Part shown: piece by piece, positions 1-8,684 of the stretch
Layout of the letters: each line of letters begins with the position of its first letter
Position numbering within the stretch: the stretch's first letter is position 1
Source: Victivallales bacterium
GTDB lineage: Bacteria > Verrucomicrobiota > Lentisphaeria > Oligosphaerales > Oligosphaeraceae
Length of the DNA stretch: 64,000 bases
Direction of reading: 5' to 3'
NCBI GenBank assembly: GCA_017535315.1
Contig: JAFXUD010000063.1
Span: 22,289 to 86,288 of the forward strand
Translations under genes and position numbers: made by a program
The notes under the pieces: generated by a model
Databases searched by the model: none
What the model was told of the DNA's origin: nothing
What the model saw: only the letters and a program-made list of their open reading frames with translations

Positions 1-1360
1 AGAACTTCCTGCTCTTGATTTTGCCCTTCTCCATGAAGCCGTCGTAATGTTTGGCGAGGAGGTAGCTCTCAATCTGGCGGAGCGTGTCAAGGCCGACACC
101 GACGATAATGAGCAGGCTTGTGCCGCCAAAGAATTGCGCAATCTGCGCGTTGATGTTCATTGCGTTGCTGAGCAGCATCGGGAAGACAGCCAAAATCGTC
201 AGGAAGATGGCGCCCGCGAAGGTGATGCGCGTCATGGCATGGTCCAGGAACTCGGCCGTGGCATTGCCAGGCTGGATGCTCGGGATGTAGCCGCCCTGCT
301 TCTGAAGGTCATCCGCAATCTGGATGGGATTGAACTGATTGGCAACCCAGAAGAAGGAGAAGACAAGAATCAGGATGCCATAGATGATGACATAGCTGAC
401 GCTGCCGTACTGCAACAGGCTGGCCAGCCAGCCGATAAAACGACCGTTCGGCAAGAAACGCAGAATCATAATCGGGAAGGAGAGAATGGCTCCTGCGAAA
501 ATGATGGGCATGACACCAGAGTAGTTGATGCGCAGAGGCAGGTAGCTGGTCTGCACCTGGGTGGTCTGGCCGACTCCTGGTATTCTGCGGGTTGCATAGC
601 ATACTGGAATCTTCCGATGACCCTGCGTCAGGGCAATGGCTCCAGCGGTGACCGCAAAGAAAAGGGCCACCAGAATGACCAGGTGAACGTAGGTGATGTC
701 AGAATCGCCGACAACAGCGCCTGCACAAACCATCTTAATCAAACTGAACAGGGCGCCAGGAAGTCTGGCGATGATGTTCACTGTGATGATGATGGATGCA
801 CCATTGCCAATGCCGAGGTCTGTAATCATCTCACCCAGCCACATCACCAGCATCGCGCCTGCAGTCAGGGAAATGATGGTCATCAGGATAAACCCAAACC
901 CCATACTTGCAACCTGTGCGCCATTGTCGCTGTTGCTCTTGACCATGGCGGTGGCGAACATCGCACCTTGAATGAAGCAGATCACCAGCGTGACAACCTT
1001 CATGATCTGATTGTACCTCTGGCGTCCAGCCTCGCCCTCGCGCACCATGCGCTCAAGCTGCGGAATCACAGGGGTCATCAACTGAAGAATAATGGAGGCC
1101 GAAATGTAAGGCATGATGCCCAATGCGCCGACGGCAAACTTTTCCATGGCACCGCCGCTGAACATGTTCATGACATCAAACAGGCCATTCTGCCCCTGAG
1201 GTCCGCCCAGACTGGAGAGAAGTTTCGCCAGCTCGCTGGGATCCACACCAGGACAGGGTATGTAGCAGGTCAGACGGCACAGCGCAACCAGTCCAAACGT
1301 GATAAGCAGCCTCTTCCTAAGTTCAGGAATCTTATAGCAGTTCAAATAGGCTGACAACAT
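1..1360 (-). CDS. secY: SecY preprotein translocase subunit, 3' end beyond window
   Basis: Pore-forming subunit of the SecYEG inner-membrane channel. The minus-strand frame opens at ATG 1358-1360 with a GAGG-type ribosome site just upstream and reads MLSAYLNCYKIPELRKR, a normal SecY start, followed by the GLVALCRLTCYIPCPGVD first-membrane-segment region. About 453 codons are inside the window; the last ones read KHYDGFMEKGKIKSRKF, which matches the usual SecY C-terminal tail, so only a few residues and the stop are missing. It is the last gene seen of the spc-type cluster, 203 bp after rplO. I could not see the adk, map or infA genes that often follow because the window ends. A 435-residue plus-strand frame over the same DNA is antisense to this gene. 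Confidence 0.95.
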   Translation of the reverse strand, partial: MLSAYLNCYKIPELRKRLLITFGLVALCRLTCYIPCPGVDPSELAKLLSSLGGPQGQNGLFDVMNMFSGGAMEKFAVGALGIMPYISASIILQLMTPVIPQLERMVREGEAGRQRYNQIMKVVTLVICFIQGAMFATAMVKSNSDNGAQVASMGFGFILMTIISLTAGAMLVMWLGEMITDLGIGNGASIIITVNIIARLPGALFSLIKMVCAGAVVGDSDITYVHLVILVALFFAVTAGAIALTQGHRKIPVCYATRRIPGVGQTTQVQTSYLPLRINYSGVMPIIFAGAILSFPIMILRFLPNGRFIGWLASLLQYGSVSYVIIYGILILVFSFFWVANQFNPIQIADDLQKQGGYIPSIQPGNATAEFLDHAMTRITFAGAIFLTILAVFPMLLSNAMNINAQIAQFFGGTSLLIIVGVGLDTLRQIESYLLAKHYDGFMEKGKIKSRKF

Positions 1361-1563
1361 TATGCTTTTCCTCAATTGGTTGTCATTACGCCTTGAAAAG
1401 CACCCCCATCGCATTCGATGAAAAGATGCCATTCCAACGCAATGGCTTCTTGGTTAACGTGCAATAACGAACGACAAAGAAGGAACTTTGCATGTACGGG
1501 AAAAGGCCGCGCAGAGATGCACAGCCATTTCCTACCTCATTTCTTGCACTTTGCTTGAAAGAA

Positions 1564-2031
1564 TCAGGCCTCGGCCTTCTTCTCTGCGCCAGCTTCCTTG
1601 CAGGTTCCGCCAACAGCCTCGATTTTCTCGCGAGCGCTCTTGGAGAACTTGTCCGCCACAACAGTCAGCTTCTTGGTAAGGTCGCCATTTCCAAGAATCT
1701 TCAAAGGCTGATCGGTCTTCCCGATAAGTCCCAGCTTCTGAAGCAGGGCACGGTCGATGACCTCGGTTCCCGCCTCAAGCTTGTTCTCAAGGACATCAAG
1801 GTTAACCACAACGTACTCAAGATGGTTCGGGTTGTTGAAACCACGCTTCGGCAGACGCCTGATCAGAGGAATCTGGCCACCTTCAAAGTAAGGTCTGCGG
1901 CTATGGCCTGTTCTGGCTCCAGCACCCTTCTCACCGCGACCAGCGGTGCGCCCGTGGCCAGAACCGTCACCACGTCCAACGCGCTTGCGATTTGGACGGG
2001 ATACCGTATTTTTCAACTCATGTAGTTTCAT
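1564..2031 (-). CDS. rplO: 50S ribosomal protein L15
   Basis: Large-subunit protein L15, 155 residues. Start chosen at ATG 2029-2031 (MKLHELKN), the family's normal N-terminus, with GAGGAAG a few bases upstream; the longer in-frame upstream ATG would add 21 residues unlike L15. The Gly/Arg-rich N-terminal stretch [18 protein letters not shown] is characteristic. It lies between rpsE and secY, but the rpmD (L30) gene usually found between rpsE and rplO is absent: the 130 bp gap holds no L30-like frame. Confidence 0.96.
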   Translation of the reverse strand: MKLHELKNTVSRPNRKRVGRGDGSGHGRTAGRGEKGAGARTGHSRRPYFEGGQIPLIRRLPKRGFNNPNHLEYVVVNLDVLENKLEAGTEVIDRALLQKLGLIGKTDQPLKILGNGDLTKKLTVVADKFSKSAREKIEAVGGTCKEAGAEKKAEA

Positions 2032-2161
2032 TGTCGCTTCCTCAGCATACAGGGGAAAACAGATGAAGCAGCCCTGCAAATGGTTCCACACCACTCTTCT
2101 TCAGCAGTGGCTATGAACCGCCATCCACACGGGCGCCCGCCATTTCCTCCGATTAAAAGTT

Positions 2162-2704
2162 TCAGAGGGCCTTGATTCCACGCTTCTCAAGAATCTCAGC
2201 TTTGGTGCGGAGCATCTTGATAGCCTCAACAGTGGCCTTCACAACGTTCACGGCATTCTTTGCACCCAGAGACTTGGCCAAAACATCTTTGATGCCCGCC
2301 AACTCCAGGACGTGACGCATGCCGCCACCTGCGATGACGCCTGTTCCAGGCGACGCAGGGCGAATCATGATCTTCGCGCCGCCAAAGGAGGCCTCGACGC
2401 GGTGCGTGATGGTGTCCCCGTTCATCGGGACAGTCATCATATGCTTGCGGGCCTGCTCGCCACCCTTGCGGATGGCATCGGCGTTTTCATTCGCCTTGCC
2501 GAAACCTATTCCTACTCTGCCTTTCTTGTCACCGACAACCACCAGGGCGCTGAAGCTGAAATTGCGTCCGCCTTTCACAACCTTGCTGTTGCGATTCACA
2601 CAGACGACGCGCTCTTCATCAGTAGCCTCTGGCTTGTCAATACGAGGGGCGTTTGCTGAAAGCTCTTCTGCGCTTTCTACTTTGCCTTTATTCTGGTCTG
2701 CCAC
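2162..2704 (-). CDS. rpsE: 30S ribosomal protein S5 (GTG start)
   Basis: Small-subunit protein S5, 180 residues, which acts in translational fidelity. The start codon is GTG (2702-2704) preceded by TTAGGAGA, a clear ribosome site; no ATG sits in a better place. Family motifs visible: [20 protein letters not shown] and [10 protein letters not shown] (double-stranded RNA-binding fold) and the C-terminal [16 protein letters not shown] segment. The N-terminus is acidic and about 25 residues longer than the E. coli protein. Lies 179 bp after rplR, an unusually wide gap for this cluster. Confidence 0.96.
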   Translation of the reverse strand: MADQNKGKVESAEELSANAPRIDKPEATDEERVVCVNRNSKVVKGGRNFSFSALVVVGDKKGRVGIGFGKANENADAIRKGGEQARKHMMTVPMNGDTITHRVEASFGGAKIMIRPASPGTGVIAGGGMRHVLELAGIKDVLAKSLGAKNAVNVVKATVEAIKMLRTKAEILEKRGIKAL

Positions 2705-2714
2705 AATCTATCTC

Positions 2715-2795
2715 CTAAGATTTCTTGTGTTGCGAGGATTCTTGAAGATCATGCCTTGCATCCAAGAAAGCACTGGCCTCCTTCACTGCCGACAT
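2715..2795 (-). CDS. Possible 26-residue leader-type ORF between rplR and rpsE
   Basis: A small frame begins at ATG 2793-2795, 11 nt after a strong AAGGAGG site, and ends with TAG overlapping the TAGGAGA ribosome site of rpsE. The peptide begins MSAVKEASAFLDARHD. What is seen is only a good ribosome site, an ATG and a stop placed so that its translation could influence rpsE initiation. No homology is recognised, and chance is a real alternative. Confidence 0.25.
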   Translation of the reverse strand: MSAVKEASAFLDARHDLQESSQHKKS

Positions 2796-2883
2796 CCAAT
2801 TCAAAATCCTCCTTTTTTTGCGATCGACTTAACGCCCGCCCTCCAAGGCAGGCTCGCCTCACGCCCTCTTTTTCAATTTGGCA

Positions 2884-3246
2884 CTAAAAAACCAATCCTG
2901 CTTCGCGAGCCGCATCTGCAACTGCCTTGATGCAACCATGGAAGGGGAAACCGCCGCGGTCAAAAACAACTTCCTTGATGTTCTTGGCCAGGGCACGCTC
3001 CGCAATCGCCTTTCCGATGATGGCGGCGCTCTTCATATTCGCAGCCAGCTTCTGCTCGCGCATCTCCTTCTCGACCGTCGAGGCCGCGACGATTGTGTTG
3101 CCCAAATCGTCATCAATCACCTGCGCATAGATGTGCGCACCAGTGCGGCATACGCTCAAACGCGGACGCAATGCGGTGCCTGCAAGTTTCCGCCGCAGAC
3201 GGGCGTGGCGCATCTTCAGCGCCTCTTTCTTTGTGATTTTACTCAT
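2884..3246 (-). CDS. rplR: 50S ribosomal protein L18
   Basis: 5S rRNA-binding protein L18, 120 residues. Start at ATG 3244-3246 (MSKITKKEALKMRHARLRRK) as in the family; a longer frame would add 21 unlike residues. The RPRLSVCRTGAHIYAQVIDD segment and the C-terminal DRGGFPFHGCIKAVADAARE are typical L18 signatures (family consensus FDRGGY.YHGRVKALADAARE). Confidence 0.96.
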   Translation of the reverse strand: MSKITKKEALKMRHARLRRKLAGTALRPRLSVCRTGAHIYAQVIDDDLGNTIVAASTVEKEMREQKLAANMKSAAIIGKAIAERALAKNIKEVVFDRGGFPFHGCIKAVADAAREAGLVF

Positions 3247-3333
3247 CCTTGATTTACTCCTGTCGCAAACCGCCAACACCTCTCTCCAGGGGATGCCAGC
3301 AGGCTTCAACCTTTACCAAGATGCATACGACCG

Positions 3334-3867
3334 TTAGGCCTTCTTGCCTTCCTTCAGAGTCAGCTGCTCGCCAGCGTACTTCACGCCCTTTCCATGGTAG
3401 GAATCGGGAACGCGGAAGCTGCGGATGTTGGCAGCCACCTGGCCAACCAGGTGCTTGTCAATGCTCGTCAATGAAAGATGGGTCGGGTCCGCCATTGTCG
3501 CGGTCACACCTTCGGGGACGACGTATTCAACGGGGTTGGAGTATCCGAGGTTGAATGTCAGCTTCTGACCAGCCACAGCAGCCCTGTAGCCGACGCCTGA
3601 AAGTTCCAAGTCGATTTTGAATCCAGTGCTGACGCCCGTGATCATGGCATTCACCAGGCTTCTGGCGGTGCCATGCAGCATCTTCTGCTGCTTGGAGTCA
3701 TTACTGCGTTTGACATGCAGCTTGGCATCCTGCTGTTCCAAGCTGATTCCTTGCGGCAGCGTCATGTTCAGCTTGCCCTTGGGGCCGCTGACAACCACTG
3801 CCTGACCATTCTGCTCAAGCTTGACGCCCGACGGAATGTCAATTGGTTTATTGCCCATGCGTGACAT
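3334..3867 (-). CDS. rplF: 50S ribosomal protein L6
   Basis: Large-subunit protein L6, 177 residues, two tandem L6 folds. Begins MSRMGNKPIDIPSGV; the first ATG is chosen because AAGGAAG lies at normal spacing before it. The C-terminal signature PDSYHGKGVKYAGE matches the L6 PEPYKGKGI.Y motif. Sits 30 bp after rpsH. Confidence 0.96.
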   Translation of the reverse strand: MSRMGNKPIDIPSGVKLEQNGQAVVVSGPKGKLNMTLPQGISLEQQDAKLHVKRSNDSKQQKMLHGTARSLVNAMITGVSTGFKIDLELSGVGYRAAVAGQKLTFNLGYSNPVEYVVPEGVTATMADPTHLSLTSIDKHLVGQVAANIRSFRVPDSYHGKGVKYAGEQLTLKEGKKA

Positions 3868-3897
3868 AGTCTGATCTTCCTTCTGTTTTTTGCACGA

Positions 3898-4302
3898 TTA
3901 CCAGACGTAGCAGAGCAGCTCTCCGCCGACATTCTGCTTGCGCGCAGCCCTGTCTGTCATTATGCCTTGTGATGTTGAAAGAATGGCCGTGCCGAGACCA
4001 CCCAGGACGTGGGGGATTTCGGAGCTGCCGACGTAGATGCGGCAGGACGGCTTGCTGACTCTCTCAATGCCCTCGATGACAGGAATCCTGGCCTTCTCAC
4101 GGTACTTGAGAACCAGGTTGAGGACCTTCTTGTTATGCCCTATGTCTTCGACAGAGCAACTCTCGATGTAGCCTGCGTCGCGGAGCGTTTCCGCGATGGC
4201 CTGCTTGATTTTGGAAAACGGCATTGCGGTCGATGCCAGCTTGCCGCGTTGCGCATTGCGAATGCGGGTCAACATATCCGCGATAGGATCGCTGAGACTC
4301 AT
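3898..4302 (-). CDS. rpsH: 30S ribosomal protein S8
   Basis: Small-subunit protein S8, 134 residues, a 16S rRNA central-domain binder and in many bacteria the translational repressor of the spc operon. Starts [18 protein letters not shown] and contains the C-terminal signature [14 protein letters not shown], close to the family STS.GI.....A consensus. 20 bp downstream of rpsN. Confidence 0.96.
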   Translation of the reverse strand: MSLSDPIADMLTRIRNAQRGKLASTAMPFSKIKQAIAETLRDAGYIESCSVEDIGHNKKVLNLVLKYREKARIPVIEGIERVSKPSCRIYVGSSEIPHVLGGLGTAILSTSQGIMTDRAARKQNVGGELLCYVW

Positions 4303-4322
4303 AATTTCATCGCTCCTTATGA

Positions 4323-4508
4323 TTACCAGCTTGCCTTCATCACACCCGGAATCTGGCCCTTGCTGGCCAGCTCACGGAAACATATACGGCAGAGATGGAA
4401 CTTGCGGATGTACGCACGTACCCTGCCGCACCTCTCGCAGCGGAAATAACCTCTGGTCGGGAACTTCGGCTCGCGCTGGGACTTGACTATTAAACTCTTC
4501 TTTGCCAC
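4323..4508 (-). CDS. rpsN: 30S ribosomal protein S14, zinc-binding type
   Basis: Short (61-residue) C+ form of S14. Four zinc-ligand cysteines are intact: C24 and C27 (CERC) and C40 and C43 (CRIC). Length and the [20 protein letters not shown] stretch define the zinc type, as distinct from the roughly 100-residue cysteine-free paralogue. Placed between rplE and rpsH as expected. Confidence 0.96.
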   Translation of the reverse strand: MAKKSLIVKSQREPKFPTRGYFRCERCGRVRAYIRKFHLCRICFRELASKGQIPGVMKASW

Positions 4509-4523
4509 GGTTCTTTCCCCTTA

Positions 4524-5063
4524 TTAATTGGCAAACGGCATCCCCATCATCGAGAGAAGGTCCCTCGCCTCGTCGTCTGTACGGGCGGTGGTGACAATGG
4601 TGATGTTCATACCGATGGTGTGCTTAATCTTATCCAAATCGATTTCGGTGAAGACAGACTGCTCTGACAAACCGAAATTGTAGTTGCCTACGCCGTCAAA
4701 TGACTTGGGGCTGATACCGCGGAAGTCTCTCACACGGGGCAGAACGATGTTGATCAGCTTGTAAAGGAAATTGTACATGACGTCACGACGGAGCGTCACG
4801 CAGGCGCCAACGGCCATTCCCTTGCGCAGCTTGAAGTTGGAGATGTTCATGCGAGACTTGGTGATGACAGGCTTCTGGCCAGTGATGGCACCCAGTGTCT
4901 CCACCGCGGCGGTCATCACTTCACGGTCCTTGTCGGTCTTCACACCCGTGTTCACGACAATCTTGACCAGCTTCGGAATCTGCATCGGATTGGTGTATCC
5001 GCGCTTCTCCTTGAGGGCTGGGACAATCTCGTTCTTGTAGGTTTCGTATAGTACGCTCTTCAT
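4524..5063 (-). CDS. rplE: 50S ribosomal protein L5
   Basis: 5S rRNA-binding L5, 179 residues. Start at ATG 5061-5063 (MKSVLYETYKNEIVPAL). A GTG four codons upstream also exists but lies only 1 nt from the AAGGAGG site and would overlap the rplX stop, so the ATG is preferred although its spacing (13 nt) is long. GVGNYNFGLSEQSVFTEID matches the conserved L5 segment GRGNYSLGI.EQ..FPEID. Confidence 0.95.
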   Translation of the reverse strand: MKSVLYETYKNEIVPALKEKRGYTNPMQIPKLVKIVVNTGVKTDKDREVMTAAVETLGAITGQKPVITKSRMNISNFKLRKGMAVGACVTLRRDVMYNFLYKLINIVLPRVRDFRGISPKSFDGVGNYNFGLSEQSVFTEIDLDKIKHTIGMNITIVTTARTDDEARDLLSMMGMPFAN

Positions 5064-5071
5064 AGTGCCGC

Positions 5072-5338
5072 TCACGCCTCCTTGCTCTTCGCCTCTTGTC
5101 TGGCGCGATAGCGCTCCTCATTCATCACATTGCTGATGTGAATGGGGGCCTCGATCTCCTGAATCCCACCATTGGGATTGGCCTGGGACCTGCGAACCGC
5201 CTTCTTGCGGATCGCCACACCCTCGACAGTGACGCGGTCGCGCTTCGGCTCAACCTTCAGCACTTTCCCCGTCTTGCCCTTGTCGGCGCCTGCAATCACG
5301 CGGACCACATCGCCTTTCTTAACTTTTGCTTTAGCCAT
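5072..5338 (-). CDS. rplX: 50S ribosomal protein L24
   Basis: L24, 88 residues, an assembly-initiating 23S rRNA binder. N-terminal KOW motif is clear: [20 protein letters not shown]. Its start codon shares one base with the rplN stop region (5338), and its end nearly touches rplE, so the three genes are probably translationally coupled. Confidence 0.95.
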   Translation of the reverse strand: MAKAKVKKGDVVRVIAGADKGKTGKVLKVEPKRDRVTVEGVAIRKKAVRRSQANPNGGIQEIEAPIHISNVMNEERYRARQEAKSKEA

Positions 5339-5703
5339 TACAACACCTCCGGTGCCAGGGAGACGATCTTGGCGTAGTTCTTGTCGCGCAGTTCACGGGC
5401 GACTGGCCCGAAAATGCGGGTGCCCTTGGGATTGCCCTGGTCGTCAATGATTACGGCGGCGTTACGGTCGAAGCGCAGGAACGAACCATCTGACCGCCGG
5501 ATATTCTTCGCTGTCCTGACGATGACCGCCCTGACAACGTCGCCTTTTTTCACGCCGCCGCGGGGCTGTGCCTCGCGGACGGAGGCGCGGATGACGTCCC
5601 CGATCTCGGCGTAGCGCTTGCGCTGCCCAACTGTCCGTATCGCCATGATCTTCTTGGCGCCAGAGTTGTCAGCCACTTCCAAAGTTGTTTGCATCTGTAT
5701 CAT
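5338..5703 (-). CDS. rplN: 50S ribosomal protein L14
   Basis: L14, 121 residues, universal protein at the subunit interface. Begins [18 protein letters not shown] after a GAGGAG site. The [19 protein letters not shown] and [14 protein letters not shown] segments are diagnostic. 14 bp after rpsQ. Confidence 0.96.
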   Translation of the reverse strand: MIQMQTTLEVADNSGAKKIMAIRTVGQRKRYAEIGDVIRASVREAQPRGGVKKGDVVRAVIVRTAKNIRRSDGSFLRFDRNAAVIIDDQGNPKGTRIFGPVARELRDKNYAKIVSLAPEVL

Positions 5704-5717
5704 AGTAACACAGCTCC

Positions 5718-5990
5718 TCAGTCAGACTCGGCATGACGGATGATGCGGACAAGACGCCAGCGTTTCAGCTTGCTCAGCGGACGGGTCTCCATGATTTCGA
5801 CCACATCGCCGACCTGCGCCTCGTTCTTCTCGTCATGAACGTAGCATTTGCTTGTGATTTTGACCACCTTGCGGTAGAGGGGGTGGGCAGCACTATGGGC
5901 GACCTTGACCACGAGGGTCTTGTCCATCTTGTTGCTCACGACGGTAGCGCTCAATACTTTGCGCTGGTTGCGAGTTTTTTCTTCTGCCAT
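5718..5990 (-). CDS. rpsQ: 30S ribosomal protein S17
   Basis: S17, 90 residues. Start at ATG 5988-5990 ([19 protein letters not shown]), the family N-terminus; an upstream ATG would extend into rpmC. OB-fold motifs: [20 protein letters not shown] and [20 protein letters not shown] (family signature GD.V.I...RP.SK.K.W). Confidence 0.95.
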   Translation of the reverse strand: MAEEKTRNQRKVLSATVVSNKMDKTLVVKVAHSAAHPLYRKVVKITSKCYVHDEKNEAQVGDVVEIMETRPLSKLKRWRLVRIIRHAESD

Positions 5991-6006
5991 ATTGCTTGCC
6001 TTGTGG

Positions 6007-6204
6007 TTACTCTGCACGGTTTGCACGTGCGGTCTTTTCGGTTTCAATCCTGGCTATGTCCTTTCTCAGGAGCCGGATCCTTGCGGAGTTGTCAGACTGT
6101 CCAAGCTGAATCTGCCGACGGAGATTGAAAATCTCGCGCCTGCTCTCTTCCAGAACCCTGCTGAGCTCCTCATCGTTCAATTCACGTATTTCAGATGGTT
6201 TCAT
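6007..6204 (-). CDS. rpmC: 50S ribosomal protein L29
   Basis: L29, 65 residues, two-helix hairpin near the exit tunnel. Start at ATG 6202-6204 ([14 protein letters not shown]). The [20 protein letters not shown] segment equals the family FNLR.Q...GQ......R motif. An in-frame ATG 19 codons upstream is rejected because those residues overlap rplP. Confidence 0.95.
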   Translation of the reverse strand: MKPSEIRELNDEELSRVLEESRREIFNLRRQIQLGQSDNSARIRLLRKDIARIETEKTARANRAE

Positions 6205-6224
6205 AATGGTTGACTCCTTGGAGA

Positions 6225-6647
6225 TTACTGTGCTCCATGCTGTCTGACCAGGAAGCGGCACCTGAAAGGCAGTTTGCTGGACGCCCTGGCAAGGGCTTCA
6301 CGGGCGACTGTTTCAGAGCAGCCGGCGAGTTCGATAATCATGTTGCCTGGCTTGATGACGGCAACCCATTCCTCAGGCGCGCCCTTTCCTTTACCCATAC
6401 GGGTTTCCAGGGGCTTCTTGCTGATGGGCTTGTCAGGGAAGACTCTCAGCCAAATCTGACCGCGGCGCTGCATGTGCCTGGTGGCCGCCACACGGGCCGC
6501 CTCGATTTGCTTGCCTGTCATCCAGCCGCGTTCCAGGACCTGAAGTCCGTATTCGCCGAAATCCAGTTTGTTATTGCGAGTCGCGATTCCCCCGCGGCTG
6601 CCTCGTTGAACCTTTCGATGTTCCACGCGTTTGGGCATTAAAGGCAT
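6225..6647 (-). CDS. rplP: 50S ribosomal protein L16
   Basis: L16, 140 residues, at the A-site/peptidyl-transferase region. Starts [16 protein letters not shown] after GGGAGGAT; motifs [19 protein letters not shown] and [19 protein letters not shown] are diagnostic. Its first 77 nt overlap the end of rpsC in another frame, which is much more than the usual few bases. Confidence 0.96.
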   Translation of the reverse strand: MPLMPKRVEHRKVQRGSRGGIATRNNKLDFGEYGLQVLERGWMTGKQIEAARVAATRHMQRRGQIWLRVFPDKPISKKPLETRMGKGKGAPEEWVAVIKPGNMIIELAGCSETVAREALARASSKLPFRCRFLVRQHGAQ

Positions 6648-7353
6648 TTTTACTATCCTCCCAATTTTGGGGTTTGCAGATCCAGACTTTTACACCAATG
6701 AGGCCAGCCAAGGTGTGCGCCTCGGAGAAGCCATAGTCAATATTGGCCCGCAGGGTGTGCAGCGGAACCTTTCCTTCTTTGTACTGCTCGGTACGGGCAA
6801 GCTCGGCGCCGTTGAGACGGCCAGCGCAACGGATCTTGATGCCCTCGGCACCCTTCTCCATCGCATTCTGGATGGCGCGCTTCATGGCCCTTCTGAAAGC
6901 CACGCGCTTGACCAGCTGCTGCACAACGCCTTCCGCAACCAGCTGCGCATCGACGTCCGCGTTTCTGATTTCACGGACTTCGATCAAAACTTCCGCCGCC
7001 CCTGTAATGGGTGCAAGCATGTTTTTGATCATGTCGATACCGACGCCCTTCTTGCCGTCTTTTCCACGGCCCTTCTCGGTCTTATCGACCTTTGCATCGA
7101 CGGAGGAGCTGAACTTACCTCCAAGAATGATGCCTGGACGCGCGCTGAAAATGGTGATCCTCACCCGTTTTCCGCTGCGTTCAATCACTATTTTGCTTAC
7201 GCCTGCGTTGGCAAGCTCGGCGGTCAGCTTCTCGCGGATTTTGATATCCTCCTGAAGCAGTTTGCCGAAGTTGTTCTTGCGCGCAAACCAGCGGGATTTC
7301 CAGTCCTTGGTGATGGGGAGCCGGAACCCAATTGGATTGACTTTTTGACCCAC
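6571..7353 (-). CDS. rpsC: 30S ribosomal protein S3 with C-terminal extension into rplP
   Basis: S3, 260 residues, part of the mRNA entry site. Starts [20 protein letters not shown]; the KH domain and the [20 protein letters not shown] segment are typical. The conserved domain ends at [10 protein letters not shown]; then about 30 polar residues ([19 protein letters not shown] and on) continue to a TAA that lies inside rplP, giving a 77 nt overlap. The tail is encoded by the same bases as the conserved L16 N-terminus, so its sequence is constrained by L16. Confidence 0.95.
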   Translation of the reverse strand: MGQKVNPIGFRLPITKDWKSRWFARKNNFGKLLQEDIKIREKLTAELANAGVSKIVIERSGKRVRITIFSARPGIILGGKFSSSVDAKVDKTEKGRGKDGKKGVGIDMIKNMLAPITGAAEVLIEVREIRNADVDAQLVAEGVVQQLVKRVAFRRAMKRAIQNAMEKGAEGIKIRCAGRLNGAELARTEQYKEGKVPLHTLRANIDYGFSEAHTLAGLIGVKVWICKPQNWEDSKNAFNAQTRGTSKGSTRQPRGNRDSQ

Positions 7354-7368
7354 GGTGTACTCCTGTAC

Positions 7369-7710
7369 TTAAATTTCGTCTGAAACGATTACACGGATGT
7401 GACTTGTTCTCTTGCGGATGTGTCCTGCCGAGCCTCTGGCCTTGGGCTGGAAGCGCTTCAGGGTCGGTCCTTCTCCGATGACAGCCTCTTTGACATAGAG
7501 TCTGGAGCGGTCCACGCTGTCCTGGTCCGCGTTTTCAGCATTGGCAACGGCTGACTTGAGGGTCTTGCCGATGAGCTCAGCTGCCTTGCGCGGCATGAGG
7601 GCAAGCATGTTCATGGCTTCGACAGCTGCCTTGCCCTGGATGAGCCTGGCAACTTCGCGCGCCTTGAATGCGGAGATCCGCACGTTTTTGGTGACGGCTA
7701 GTTTTTCCAT
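7369..7710 (-). CDS. rplV: 50S ribosomal protein L22, first gene of the cluster here
   Basis: L22, 113 residues, lining the exit tunnel. MEKLAVTKNVRISAFKAREVARLIQGK and the C-terminal PKARGSAGHIRKRTSHIRVIV (tunnel hairpin region) are diagnostic. GAAGAAAG precedes the ATG. Upstream there is no rpsS, rplB, rplW, rplD, rplC or rpsJ: the next minus-strand gene is an exported coiled-coil protein. The S10 half of the locus must therefore lie elsewhere. I cannot point to a convincing promoter in the 78 bp gap. Confidence 0.96.
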   Translation of the reverse strand: MEKLAVTKNVRISAFKAREVARLIQGKAAVEAMNMLALMPRKAAELIGKTLKSAVANAENADQDSVDRSRLYVKEAVIGEGPTLKRFQPKARGSAGHIRKRTSHIRVIVSDEI

Positions 7711-7788
7711 GATTCTGCTTTCTTCAATTATTATTTGTTTATGGCACGCCGTCAGTCACTGTTTTCACCGTGGCCGCGGCAACGTTCA

Positions 7789-8580
7789 CTATTTGTCTGG
7801 TTGCAGGATCAACCCACTCTGCAACGCCTTGAAGTTTCCTTCAATGACGGACGCCGCCGAGATTTCAGGTCTCGCATCGACTGTCACCAGCCTTGCCTCG
7901 TTCCTGCCATCCTTCCCTGGCAGACGCCATTTCTTCCCAGGGCGGACCCCCGAAAGCGTCCCTCTGTCCAGAATGACGATTTCGAGCTCCTCATCGACCT
8001 TCAGGATGGTGCAATTTGCGGAGAGGGACTGACTCTCTTTTCGCGCAACAACTGAAAGTGGCTTCAAGCTGTTCGCTATTGCTTCGGAGAGCCGTTCGTT
8101 CCTCTTGACCAAACCGTCTTTGACGGCCTGGCTGGGCTGCAGCACCTCAAGAGTGGCGTTGAGGTATTCCTGGAAGTCAAGGAAAGCATCCTGCAACTCG
8201 ACCTGCCTCCCGAGCACAAGCTCAAGTGCCTGCAGGGCTTCGCTGTTCAGATTGGTTGCCTTCCCATCGTCCTTGGATTGAAGTAGGTTAGCCGCCCGCA
8301 GTTCAAGGTTTAAAAGGTCTTCCATGACCTTCTGGGAGTTCAGATAAAGCTCAACATACTTTGATCGGAGCTTATCGTGTTCCTTGCGGAGGCTTTCCAA
8401 TTCCAATTCCAAGCCGAGAACCCGTCTTTCTGCGGATTCCCGCGCAACTTTTGCCTCACGCAGTTCTAATGACTCGTTGGACTTTACGTCACTGTCGGGG
8501 TTGTTCTGCCCAAGACATAAGTTTCCAGGAAAAGTAAGAGCCATTAATATAACGCAATAAATGTATTTTGTCCAATGCAT
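7789..8580 (-). CDS. Exported coiled-coil protein, unknown function
   Basis: Not recognised as a named family. Start set at ATG 8578-8580 (MHWTKYIYCVILMALTF), giving 263 residues with an N-terminal signal-type hydrophobic segment followed by CLGQ, possibly a lipobox-like or signal-peptidase site; an in-frame TTG eight codons upstream is the alternative. Residues about 30-110 are rich in E, K, L and R in heptad-like order (ESAERRVLGLELELESLRKE) and should form a coiled coil. The last 65 residues (DEELEIVILDRGTLSGVRPG) resemble the small beta-domain of periplasmic scaffold proteins, where a GxxxGVxxG loop is common. It lies 78 bp before rplV on the same strand and may be cotranscribed with it. 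Confidence 0.7.
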   Translation of the reverse strand: MHWTKYIYCVILMALTFPGNLCLGQNNPDSDVKSNESLELREAKVARESAERRVLGLELELESLRKEHDKLRSKYVELYLNSQKVMEDLLNLELRAANLLQSKDDGKATNLNSEALQALELVLGRQVELQDAFLDFQEYLNATLEVLQPSQAVKDGLVKRNERLSEAIANSLKPLSVVARKESQSLSANCTILKVDEELEIVILDRGTLSGVRPGKKWRLPGKDGRNEARLVTVDARPEISAASVIEGNFKALQSGLILQPDK

Positions 8581-8684
8581 TTGTTGTTTTTTTGTTTTTT
8601 GCAACTAATTCTGTCATTTTTTACTGATGAGAGCCGCATTAGCGGCAACAGAAAGACCGCCTGCTCATCGCCTCCACGGGGCTT

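Noticed and set aside
47..1354. 435-residue plus-strand open frame
   Set aside because: It is exactly antisense to secY, whose minus-strand frame shows clear family sequence; the plus-strand translation is low-complexity and polar.
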